From Thermomicrobium sp. (lineage in GTDB: Bacteria; Chloroflexota; Chloroflexia; Thermomicrobiales; Thermomicrobiaceae), in NCBI GenBank assembly GCA_025060175.1, contig JANXBE010000008.1, positions 1 to 32,592 on the forward strand: DNA of 32,592 nucleotides, in the 5' to 3' direction. Below are positions 21,636 to 29,515 of this stretch, one piece after another; positions within the stretch are counted from its first letter, which is position 1; each line of letters starts with the position of its first letter. The notes under the pieces were generated by a model. The model did not search any database. It worked only from the letters and a program-made list of their open reading frames with translations, and was not told the DNA's origin. A program made the position numbers and the translations under genes.

Positions 21636-23786
21636 ATGCCGTGCGGCACGCGATTCCAGCCACCCTCCGGACTTCTTCGCCGCGCGCTGCTCGTACTGTT
21701 CATTGTCGTCGTTCTCAGCGCTCCTCGAGAGGTTTCCGCGCACGCGCTCCTGTTGGAGACCGATCCCGCACCGAATACCCTCCTCGACCGCGTCCCTGAA
21801 GCGGTCACACTCACCTTCTCCGAGCCCGTCGACCCAGTCGGCGCTGGAGTCGTCGTGATTCTCCCCGATGGCCGGAGAGTGAGAGCGGAAACGCGCCCGT
21901 CCGGAACAGGACCGGCCAGCCAGGTACGAGTGCCCATCCGAGGCGTCGACGCGTCGGGCACCTACGTCGTCCGCTATTCCGTTCTCGGCCGCGACGGTCA
22001 CCTCATCACGGGTCGGTACGTGTTTTCGGTCGGCCGGGAGAGCGAACCGCAGGACCAGCTTCCTGATCCGGGTTGGGCACTAGTGCTGGGGGCTGCCGCT
22101 CGCTGGCTGCATCTGGTCGCGCTCTCCCTGATGTTCGGCGGATATCTCCTCGTTCTTTCGGCATCCGGACTCGAGGCAGAGGCCGTCCTGCGAGCTCGTT
22201 GTCAGGTCGTTGCTCGGCGCAGCGCGCTCCTCGCCGCCGGAGCAGCGGTCCTCGTTCTGACGGCCTTTGCCTTCAGTTCGCCCTTCCTTCCAGACGCTGG
22301 AGCGGTGCGAGACCTGCTCTCCACATCGAGTGGAGTGCTCTGGGGCTCGAGCGTCGTCGTCGCGCTGCTGCTCTATGCCCTCCTGGCCGGACCGGTGCCG
22401 AGGGGGGTTCTCGTCGGCGGCTGGGGATTTGGGGCGAGCGCCCTCGCGCTCTTCCGCGCCGGGGCTGGACATGCAGCCACCGCTCCCTACCCTGTCCTGA
22501 GCATCGCACTCGCAGCGCTCCATCTCGCCGCAGCGTCTGCCCTCATCGGGGGAACGTTGATGCTGGTCATGGCGGCAGCCTGGTTGCGCGAGGTCACCGA
22601 GCGTGTTTCCAGAAGCGCCGTGCGACTCGTACGACGCATGTTCCTGAGCGCACTCCTCCTCTCCGAGGTTCTCACCGTCAGCGGGGCGTACAACCTCTGG
22701 ACGAACATCGCAACTCCGCGCGATCTGCTTGCCACTCCCTACGGACGCATCCTACTCGTCAAGCTCGCTGTCGCGACCGTCGCCCTCGGCATCGTCGGTT
22801 TCGCCGCGAGAAGCGCGTTCCGGAGTCGGAACTGGACCATTCGCCGGCTTCGCTGGGGAGCGCTCAGCGTCTTTTTGATCCTCCCCTTTGCTACCGGACT
22901 GGTGATGCTACCCCCACCCCGCGCGGCTGTGACTACAGCGTCAATCGCCGCTCGGCCGTTGGTCCTCGCCCAACACGCTGGCCCGTACTTGGTGACGCTC
23001 CGTCTCGATCCGGCCTTACCGGGCACGAACCGAGTAACGGTCCACGTGACCGCACCCAACGGCACCCCGGTCGATGACGCGCAGGTCACACTGGCGGTCG
23101 AGACACCACAGGGACCGCGACTCATCGGACTGCGTCAGGGCTCGCAGGACTACACGACGACCATCGACATGACGACGGATCTCTGGTCGTTCGACGTCTA
23201 CGTCCAGCGACCGCACGAGACCGCCGTTCCGCCTGCGCGGTTTCGCGTACCCGTTCCTGTTCCCGACGGTCGGACGTTGCTGCAGCTCGCCGATCTCGCC
23301 ATGAACCGCCTCCAGAGCGTCGAGGAGCGCACCGAGTTGACGAGCGGCGGTCCCGTCGTCGTCACTGTGATCCGCTATGCTGCTCCCGATCGTGCCACCT
23401 ATACGGTGAGTACGTCGGGTCGTCCGCCGTCGCAGACCGTGATCATCGGCGATCGACGGTACGATCGCGTCGGTGACGGCGAGTGGACGGTCTCCCCGTG
23501 GCCTGGTTCGTCGCCGTATCGCTGGCCAGCATTTCGGTATGCGGAATCCGCCGAGGACGTGCGCATCCTGGGTATCGAGACCATCGACTCCATCCCCTGT
23601 TACCTCGTGTCCTTTCACGATCCTCGTACGGAGAGCTACTACCGTCTCTGGATCGGTGTCCAAGACCTCCGCATCCGACGCTACGAGATGATGGCGACCG
23701 GTCATTACATGGTGGGCTCCTTCGACCGCTTCGATGACCCCAGCGTCGTCATCGAAGCACCGACGAGCGGATCGACCCACGATTAA
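21636..23786 (+). CDS. CopC-CopD type copper protein with two extra C-terminal domains (716 aa)
   Basis: A signal peptide (about 1-35, ending REVSA) is followed by a mature N-terminal histidine (H36) and a CopC domain (36-132; HALLLETDPAPNTLLDRVPE, GRDGHLITGRYVF), which binds Cu(II) outside the membrane. Residues 148-425 form a CopD-type membrane domain of about eight helices, thought to move copper across the membrane. Two further domains follow. Residues 440-540 are a beta-sandwich of YtkA/FixH type (VTVHVTAPNGTPVDDAQVTL). Residues 546-710 are a LolA/LppX-like lipid-carrier-like fold (TYTVSTSGRPPSQTVIIGDR...YYRLWIGVQDLRIRRYEM). The first two assignments are secure; the last two are from pattern. 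GAGG lies 7 nt before the ATG. Its stop shares a TTAA palindrome with that of tadC. Confidence 0.85.
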   Translation: MPCGTRFQPPSGLLRRALLVLFIVVVLSAPREVSAHALLLETDPAPNTLLDRVPEAVTLTFSEPVDPVGAGVVVILPDGRRVRAETRPSGTGPASQVRVPIRGVDASGTYVVRYSVLGRDGHLITGRYVFSVGRESEPQDQLPDPGWALVLGAAARWLHLVALSLMFGGYLLVLSASGLEAEAVLRARCQVVARRSALLAAGAAVLVLTAFAFSSPFLPDAGAVRDLLSTSSGVLWGSSVVVALLLYALLAGPVPRGVLVGGWGFGASALALFRAGAGHAATAPYPVLSIALAALHLAAASALIGGTLMLVMAAAWLREVTERVSRSAVRLVRRMFLSALLLSEVLTVSGAYNLWTNIATPRDLLATPYGRILLVKLAVATVALGIVGFAARSAFRSRNWTIRRLRWGALSVFLILPFATGLVMLPPPRAAVTTASIAARPLVLAQHAGPYLVTLRLDPALPGTNRVTVHVTAPNGTPVDDAQVTLAVETPQGPRLIGLRQGSQDYTTTIDMTTDLWSFDVYVQRPHETAVPPARFRVPVPVPDGRTLLQLADLAMNRLQSVEERTELTSGGPVVVTVIRYAAPDRATYTVSTSGRPPSQTVIIGDRRYDRVGDGEWTVSPWPGSSPYRWPAFRYAESAEDVRILGIETIDSIPCYLVSFHDPRTESYYRLWIGVQDLRIRRYEMMATGHYMVGSFDRFDDPSVVIEAPTSGSTHD

Positions 23787-24703
23787 CGGAAGGCCTCCAA
23801 AATGCGCGGGATTGCCGGACCGAGGATGACAACGTACATGGCCGGAAAAATGAGGAACACCATGGGGAAAATCATTTTGATCGGAGCTTTGTGCGCCAGT
23901 TCTTGCGCTCGTTGCCGCCGTCGCAAGCGCATCTGATTCGCCTGCGCTCGCAACACCTGGCCCACGCTCACACCGAGCTGGTCCGCTTGCACCAGTGACG
24001 CGATGAAGACATTGAGATCGTCCACGTTGACTCGACGCGCCAGCTCGCGCAGTGCCTGTCGCCGTGAGACTCCCATACGCATCTCGGACAACGTGCGTGC
24101 GAACTCTTTCGTCAATTCGTTGTCCCACTTCTCGACCACCCGCAAGAGTGCCTGGTCGAATCCCAATCCGGCCTCGACGCTGATCACGAGCAAATCGATC
24201 GCATCAGGGAGGGCACGCTGGATCGCCCGCTTCCGCTCCGCGATACGCCGACTCAACCACACATTCGGCAAAACCCAGCCGAGCAGCGTCATCGAGACCG
24301 GCAGGCCGAAACGATACAGCGCCGGCGCATCGCTCGAGAGAATCGGGAGCGCGCTCGCAAGTCCGAGAACCAGGGCGAGGCTGAGGCGCAAGCCGAGAAA
24401 CGTCATCGGGCGCAGGGAACCATCGAGTCCCGCTTCCCCAAGTCGGCGCTCGACCGCTTCCAACGAAGCACCTGGCGCGAACCGCAGGGCGATGCGCGCG
24501 AACCGCTCCAGCAACGGGAAGAGCACTCGGTGTCGGAACGGAACCGCCAGTTCTAGATCATCCAGCGAGGGAGCCCGTTCAGCGAACTGCGCTAGCCGCT
24601 GCTCGACGATGAGAGAGTGTCGTTGGACCCGTAGTCCGAGGAGGATCGAGACGACGCTACCGATCGCTCCTAGGAGACTCAGCAAGACCAGGACGTCCGG
24701 CAC
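23783..24703 (-). CDS. tadC: Tad pilus inner-membrane platform protein TadC (306 aa)
   Basis: With TadB it forms the inner-membrane platform on which the TadA ATPase acts to assemble Flp-type pili. The T2SSF domain (about 165-290) includes ALPDAIDLLVISVEAGLGFD, QALLRVVEKWDNELTKEF, EMRMGVSRRQALRELARRV and VFIASLVQADQLGVSVGQVL. Membrane helices are at about 3-22, 102-122, 134-150 and 278-296. The start is GTG at 24703, 2 nt after the tadB stop with GAGG 7 nt upstream; the frame is open further upstream but overlaps tadB. Last gene of the cpaB-tadZ-tadA-tadB-tadC operon. Confidence 0.91.
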   Translation of the reverse strand: MPDVLVLLSLLGAIGSVVSILLGLRVQRHSLIVEQRLAQFAERAPSLDDLELAVPFRHRVLFPLLERFARIALRFAPGASLEAVERRLGEAGLDGSLRPMTFLGLRLSLALVLGLASALPILSSDAPALYRFGLPVSMTLLGWVLPNVWLSRRIAERKRAIQRALPDAIDLLVISVEAGLGFDQALLRVVEKWDNELTKEFARTLSEMRMGVSRRQALRELARRVNVDDLNVFIASLVQADQLGVSVGQVLRAQANQMRLRRRQRAQELAHKAPIKMIFPMVFLIFPAMYVVILGPAIPRILEAFR

Positions 24704-24705
24704 CG

Positions 24706-25680
24706 CTACACCTCGATCGCCACGATGCGACGCATGACTACGAAGCCCGCAACCATGCAGATCACGGCACCGATCGGCAGACAGATCCATGGCCAGGTCA
24801 TGAGACTCATGAGGTAATCCGGGTTCAGGACAAAGATCAACACAGCCAGTCCGACTGGCAGGAGCGAAATGACGTAGCCTGACAAGCTTTGCTGCGCGGT
24901 AAGAACCCGAATTTCACCCTTGATGCGAACCCGTTCGCGTATCGTTTCTCCGATGACGTCCAGAATCTGGGCGAGGTTCCCGCCGACCTCGTGATTGATC
25001 GCGATCGCCGTCACCAACAGATCCAGATCTTCGCTCGGCACCCGCCGCAACAGGTGCTCCAGCGCCTCCTGGACTGGTACTCCCAGACCGATTTCGCGCA
25101 CGACTCGTCGGAACTCATCAGCGATGGGCGGAGCGGACTCTCGCGCGACCAGATCCATCGTTTGGAACAGCGAGTATCCGGCGCGCAGTGAATTCGCCAT
25201 GAGTCCGATAGTGTCACCGAGCTGGCCGACGAACCGCTGCAAGCGACGCCGGCCACGCCAGAGGACGTAGTAGTGTGGAAAGAGCCAGCCTCCCAAGGCG
25301 AAGAGACACCCGAGAAAGAGACCGAGCACTGGCTGGATGAACCCACGACCGAGAACGAAGCCGACAAGGAACGCACCCGCCGCCGCAGACAATCGCAGGA
25401 TCAGGAATTCGCCGACCGTCAAACGCAGATCCGCCCGGACGAGATTGATCCGCATCGCTTCCGCGAATGGCTGCCCGCGAACAGCACGCTCCACCCGCCG
25501 CGCGACGACGTTCGTCGTCTCCCGCGTGTCCTGCTCGGTCACCGTGTGCCCTCCGGCATACCGTTCCAAGCGACGATCGACGACATCGGTCCGTCGTCGC
25601 GTACGGATGCCGGCGGCCAGGAGCACAACGGACGCGGCAGCGGCGGACAGTGCGAAAAGGAGAAACGGATCCTGGGTCAT
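24706..25680 (-). CDS. tadB: Tad pilus inner-membrane platform protein TadB (324 aa)
   Basis: Partner of TadC in the pilus platform. The T2SSF domain (about 155-285) has FVGQLGDTIGLMANSLRAGY, EIGLGVPVQEALEHLLRRVP, DLLVTAIAINHEVGGNLAQI and VLTAQQSLSGYVISLLPVGL. Membrane helices are at about 5-24, 92-110, 116-140, 267-286 and 298-316. The ATG at 25680 lies 3 nt after the tadA stop. Length and architecture are typical of TadB. Confidence 0.93.
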   Translation of the reverse strand: MTQDPFLLFALSAAAASVVLLAAGIRTRRRTDVVDRRLERYAGGHTVTEQDTRETTNVVARRVERAVRGQPFAEAMRINLVRADLRLTVGEFLILRLSAAAGAFLVGFVLGRGFIQPVLGLFLGCLFALGGWLFPHYYVLWRGRRRLQRFVGQLGDTIGLMANSLRAGYSLFQTMDLVARESAPPIADEFRRVVREIGLGVPVQEALEHLLRRVPSEDLDLLVTAIAINHEVGGNLAQILDVIGETIRERVRIKGEIRVLTAQQSLSGYVISLLPVGLAVLIFVLNPDYLMSLMTWPWICLPIGAVICMVAGFVVMRRIVAIEV

Positions 25681-25683
25681 GAT

Positions 25684-27135
25684 TCACCGACCGAATCCCC
25701 GAGGATACGTGATACCGAAGATGCTTGGTGGTAAGTAGATGTTGGCCACTTCCAACTTTTCCACGAATTTCGGCCGCACGCCGGTCGGTCGGATCCTGCC
25801 GAGCACCTTCCCGTTTTCGTAGCCGGTCTGTTCGAACACGAAGATGTCCTGGAGGACGATGACATCCCCTTCCATCCCCTGCACCTCAGCGATGGCGACG
25901 ATCTTGCGCGACCCGTCCTTCAGGCGCGCCATGTGGATGATCAGATCGAGCGCGGATGCGATCTGTTCTCGGATGGCGCGTACCGGCAGATCCATACCGG
26001 CCATCAGCACCATCGTCTCGAGGCGGTGCAGGGTATCGCGGGGACTGTTGGAATGGATCGTCGTCATCGATCCATCGTGCCCCGTGTTCATCGCTTGCAG
26101 CATGTCGAGCGCCTCACCCCCGCGACACTCCCCGACGACGATGCGATCCGGCCGCATCCGGAGCGCGTTGATGACCAGATCGCGGATGGTCACTTCGCCC
26201 TTCCCCTCGATGTTCGGTGGTCGCGATTCCAACGTGACCACGTGCTCCTGTCGCAGTTGGAGTTCGGCGGCGTTCTCGATCGTCACGATCCGCTCGTCAC
26301 CGGGAATGAACGAGGAGAGCACATTGAGAAGGGTCGTCTTGCCGGAACCCGTGCCGCCGGAGACGACGATATTGAGCCGTGCTTCGACGCACGCTTTCAA
26401 GAAGTGCGCGATTTCCGACGTCAACGTTCCGAAACGAATCAAGTCCTCCACGGTCAAAGGGTCACGACTGAACTTGCGGATCGTCAGGCATGGCCCGACC
26501 AATGAAATCGGCGGGATCACCGCATTGATGCGGGAACCATCGGGCAATCGTGCGTCGACCATAGGAGAACTTTCGTCGATCCGTCGTCCGAGCGGGGAAA
26601 CGATGCGATCGATGATCCGCATGACATGGTCGTCATCGTCGAACTGGATCGATGTCCGCTCGAGTTTCCCGTTTCGCTCGACCCACACTTGTTTCGGGCC
26701 GTTGACCATGATCTCGCTGACCGTATCGTCCTTCAGCAGGGGCTCGATCGGACCGTAGCCGAGGATTTCAGCGACGATCGCCTCGAACAGTCGGTGTCGA
26801 TCGGTGCGACTGAGCGCGAGTCCCTCCGCCTCCAGCACCGACAAGAACGTTTCCTCGATCGTCCTGCGGACGCGATGCTCGTCACTCAGGTCCATCCGCG
26901 GATCGAGCTCGGCGATCACCCGGTTCTGGATACGGCCTTTCAGCTGCGCGACCGCGTCTTCCGCGAGAAGACCTGCACTGACCCCTCGGATCTGCGGTCG
27001 CTTGAGCACCTGCGAGAGCTGCGTGCTCGGTCGGTTGGCACTGTCGTACTCCGCACTGCTCGATCCGTCAGCGTGCAGCTCGGACGACAGTGGACCCGGT
27101 TCCGCGGCGCCACCGAGACGACGCAGCAACGACAT
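25684..27135 (-). CDS. tadA: Tad pilus assembly ATPase TadA/CpaF (483 aa)
   Basis: Type II/IV secretion ATPase powering Flp pilus assembly. After a variable N-terminus (1-60), the N-terminal domain has YGPIEPLLKDDTVSEIMVNG. The catalytic core has Walker A SGGTGSGKTTLLN (259-271), the Asp-box-like TIENAAELQL (285-294), Walker B RIVVGECRGGEALDMLQAMN (331-350) and the His box GSMTTIHSNS (355-364). All catalytic motifs are intact. The ATG at 27135 has a GGAGG tract about 12 nt upstream and follows the tadZ stop by 23 nt. Confidence 0.95.
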   Translation of the reverse strand: MSLLRRLGGAAEPGPLSSELHADGSSSAEYDSANRPSTQLSQVLKRPQIRGVSAGLLAEDAVAQLKGRIQNRVIAELDPRMDLSDEHRVRRTIEETFLSVLEAEGLALSRTDRHRLFEAIVAEILGYGPIEPLLKDDTVSEIMVNGPKQVWVERNGKLERTSIQFDDDDHVMRIIDRIVSPLGRRIDESSPMVDARLPDGSRINAVIPPISLVGPCLTIRKFSRDPLTVEDLIRFGTLTSEIAHFLKACVEARLNIVVSGGTGSGKTTLLNVLSSFIPGDERIVTIENAAELQLRQEHVVTLESRPPNIEGKGEVTIRDLVINALRMRPDRIVVGECRGGEALDMLQAMNTGHDGSMTTIHSNSPRDTLHRLETMVLMAGMDLPVRAIREQIASALDLIIHMARLKDGSRKIVAIAEVQGMEGDVIVLQDIFVFEQTGYENGKVLGRIRPTGVRPKFVEKLEVANIYLPPSIFGITYPRGFGR

Positions 27136-27158
27136 GCCCGATCACCCCCTCCACAGCG

Positions 27159-28427
27159 TTAGCGCACCGCCGAACGAGCACCGAGACGCGGGAACGGCAG
27201 GAGCCGCCGTCGTCGCCCTGCGTCATGGTTCGACTCTGCCGGGTTGGTGAGCAGCGCTGCCAAGCGCATCATCTCGCCGACAACACGATGCTGCGGTTGG
27301 CTCCACGCCAGGGGCGTGCCCTCATTGATGCTCCGTACGACACTTCCTGGATCGAACGGTACACGAACGGGAATTTTCAGGCGGAGACTCTCTTCCACAT
27401 CTTCTGGAGAGAGTCCGTGGGCTGGATTGACCTGGTTCCCGACAAGAATGACCCGCTTGCTCTGATAGCCGAGACGCTCGGCCAACCCGAAAAAAAGCTT
27501 CGCATCCTTGATTGCCGTCATCTCGAGCGTCAGCACCCAAATGAGCGAGTCGGCGGCATCGGCGCATGCGAGCGTGATCTCGTCGTAGCCACCGGCAGTA
27601 TCCACGATGACGAATGCATGGCGATCCCGCAGCCTCGCGAGCGCTTCGCGAACGAGTTCCGGGGTGACGTGTTCCGCTTCCTCCGGGGAACTCGGAGCGA
27701 GCAGAACGCGGATCTTGCTCGCGTGCCGCGTCAACACATCCTCGATGAGGTCCACGTCCGGCGCTCCGGCCGACCGTGTCAGATCCGTCCATGATCGTTG
27801 TGGAGTCAAATTCAGGAGAACGGAAACATCCCCCCGCATCAAGTCAGCGTCGACCAGCACCACTTCCCCTTCGCTCGATCGCCGCAGCGCGATCGCGAGG
27901 TTGGTCGCGAGGAAGGTTCGACCAACCCCGCCTTTGGCACCGAGCACGGTGACGATCTGACCACCACGGACTCCGCCCGCATGCCCGTTCGCTTCACTGA
28001 TCGGCATGGCAGTCAGCGCAGGGGGCACCGTCGCAACAGTCGGATTGGCACGGCATCCGACTCGACGAATCGCGTCGACCAACTCTTCATACGCGAACGG
28101 TTTCGTGAGATATTCGCGTGCCCCAGCGAGCATCGCCCGCCGCAACATGTCCGGATCAAGATCCAGCGCCAACAGGATCACTCCGACACCGGGAGCACGA
28201 GCGGTGATCGCTGCGGCCACGTCGAACCCGTCGAGATCGGGTAGGGTCTGATCGAGGAGCACCACATGGGGTTGCAAGCGCAACGCCAGTTCGATCGCTT
28301 CCTCGCCCCGAGCTGCCTTGCCGACTACCCGGAAGTCCGGCTCCAGACTCAGCAGCCGCTCGATATTGTCCCGGCTCTCTTGCACATCATCGACGATCAA
28401 CACGCGGATGAGTGGCCCGCGACTCAC
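27159..28427 (-). CDS. tadZ: TadZ/CpaE-type protein: receiver domain plus ParA/MinD-like domain (422 aa)
   Basis: TadZ proteins place the pilus machine at the cell pole. The N-terminal receiver domain (1-125) keeps the acidic pocket (D13, D14), the phospho-acceptor position D59 (VVLLDQTLPD) and K109. The usual Thr/Ser switch position reads Leu (VILLALDLD). The ParA/MinD-like domain (155-400) has the P-loop GAKGGVGRT (163-171): the signature lysine K165 is present but the second lysine of the deviant Walker A motif is Arg (R170). VDADLMRGD and FVIVDTAGGYDE follow. ATP hydrolysis may be weakened or lost. The start is GTG at 28427, overlapping the cpaB stop (GTGA). Basic C-terminal tail. Confidence 0.9.
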   Translation of the reverse strand: MSRGPLIRVLIVDDVQESRDNIERLLSLEPDFRVVGKAARGEEAIELALRLQPHVVLLDQTLPDLDGFDVAAAITARAPGVGVILLALDLDPDMLRRAMLAGAREYLTKPFAYEELVDAIRRVGCRANPTVATVPPALTAMPISEANGHAGGVRGGQIVTVLGAKGGVGRTFLATNLAIALRRSSEGEVVLVDADLMRGDVSVLLNLTPQRSWTDLTRSAGAPDVDLIEDVLTRHASKIRVLLAPSSPEEAEHVTPELVREALARLRDRHAFVIVDTAGGYDEITLACADAADSLIWVLTLEMTAIKDAKLFFGLAERLGYQSKRVILVGNQVNPAHGLSPEDVEESLRLKIPVRVPFDPGSVVRSINEGTPLAWSQPQHRVVGEMMRLAALLTNPAESNHDAGRRRRLLPFPRLGARSAVR

Positions 28428-29410
28428 CGAGCACCCCCACGAACATCGACCGGGCCCGGCACCGGAAGGCCATAGTCCTCCACGAGCCGGTCGTACGTCA
28501 CACCGGCCGTTTGAACCGTGTCCATGTCGCCGCGCGCTCGCAGGACCACCTGGTAGCGCACGTTCTGATCGAGCAAGAAGGTGATCAGCTCCGCTTGTGC
28601 CGGATCAGCTTCCACGATCAAAAGGTCGACGGCGGGCAAGCTCGGCTCGCGTGTCGGGGTGGGAGTTGCCTGCCCACTCTCGGCCGCCACGAACGGCTGA
28701 GCCGATGGGTTCGTCTGACCGACGACCGCAGTTCCCGCGATCACCTGCAAGACGCGGAGCTTCTGGATGACGATCTTCGCGACCGGTTGCCCCTCTCCAA
28801 CATCGGTCACCACGACGCGCGAGCCAGGTGCACCGGGATATGCGTACCGCTGACCAGGACTCGATCCCGGTTCCGGAAGTCGTACAGCGTCCTGGTTAGG
28901 CGCGTAGCCGGTTCCGTTGTCAGCCATCTCCAACGGCTCGGTCGGCAAGACGCGTTGGACATCGATGCGACCGGCATAGACGAGATCCACCGTATCGTTG
29001 GGTTGCACCAACCCACCGACAGCGTTGATCCGATCCACCGGTATGGCGACCGCTCGCTTACCGTGCTGGAGGAGCGCGGAGATACTCGGTGCGACCAAGT
29101 TCGCCATCAGGATGCGCTGACCTTGGACCAGATCCCCGGCGACGACGAACCCGACCACTTGGTCCGGTTGCTGCGCTGTACCGGGAGCGACCGACGAGGG
29201 ATCGGCCTGCACCGTCCGCACGTCTTCCTCGCGTAGCACCGTTCCAGCGCGGAGGTCTCGAGCAGCAACGACGACCGACACTGACGGCGTGACGGTGGGT
29301 TCGACCGCCCGCGGTGTCCCCTGGCGCTGCAGCGCGACGACCGCGAGCAGCACCGCCACACCGGCAAGCAACACGCCAGCGATCAGATAGAGTCGACCCG
29401 CCCGTGCCAT
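28424..29410 (-). CDS. cpaB: Flp pilus assembly protein CpaB/RcpC (328 aa)
   Basis: A periplasmic/extracytoplasmic pilus assembly protein anchored by one N-terminal helix (about 7-27). A SAF domain (46-105; VVVAARDLRAGTVLREEDVR, VAGDLVQGQRIL) is followed by the RcpC/CpaB core RAVAIPVDRINAVGGLVQPN and DTVDLVYAGR. The middle region (160-200) is glycine/proline-rich and the last third contains a Thr/Pro linker. The ATG at 29410 has CGGAGG 4 nt upstream. First Tad gene here, 105 nt after the mprF-type gene on the same strand; no clear promoter was found in that gap. Confidence 0.9.
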   Translation of the reverse strand: MARAGRLYLIAGVLLAGVAVLLAVVALQRQGTPRAVEPTVTPSVSVVVAARDLRAGTVLREEDVRTVQADPSSVAPGTAQQPDQVVGFVVAGDLVQGQRILMANLVAPSISALLQHGKRAVAIPVDRINAVGGLVQPNDTVDLVYAGRIDVQRVLPTEPLEMADNGTGYAPNQDAVRLPEPGSSPGQRYAYPGAPGSRVVVTDVGEGQPVAKIVIQKLRVLQVIAGTAVVGQTNPSAQPFVAAESGQATPTPTREPSLPAVDLLIVEADPAQAELITFLLDQNVRYQVVLRARGDMDTVQTAGVTYDRLVEDYGLPVPGPVDVRGGAR

Positions 29411-29515
29411 CCAACCTCCGGCTCAACCGCGTCGACAGACTCCGACGCACCCTGCTGCTACCGAAGGCATCGGAGCAACGGAGACCACACTCCATGGGTT
29501 CGCCGTACTTATGAC

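Noticed and set aside
22073-23077. Open frame of 334 codons within the copper-protein gene in another frame
   Set aside because: Low-complexity Arg/Ser/Pro translation, overlapping clear CopC-CopD domains in the correct frame.
29411-29515. Promoter for the Tad operon in the mprF-cpaB gap
   Set aside because: No pair of -35 and -10 elements with acceptable spacing could be found; transcription may continue from the mprF-type gene.
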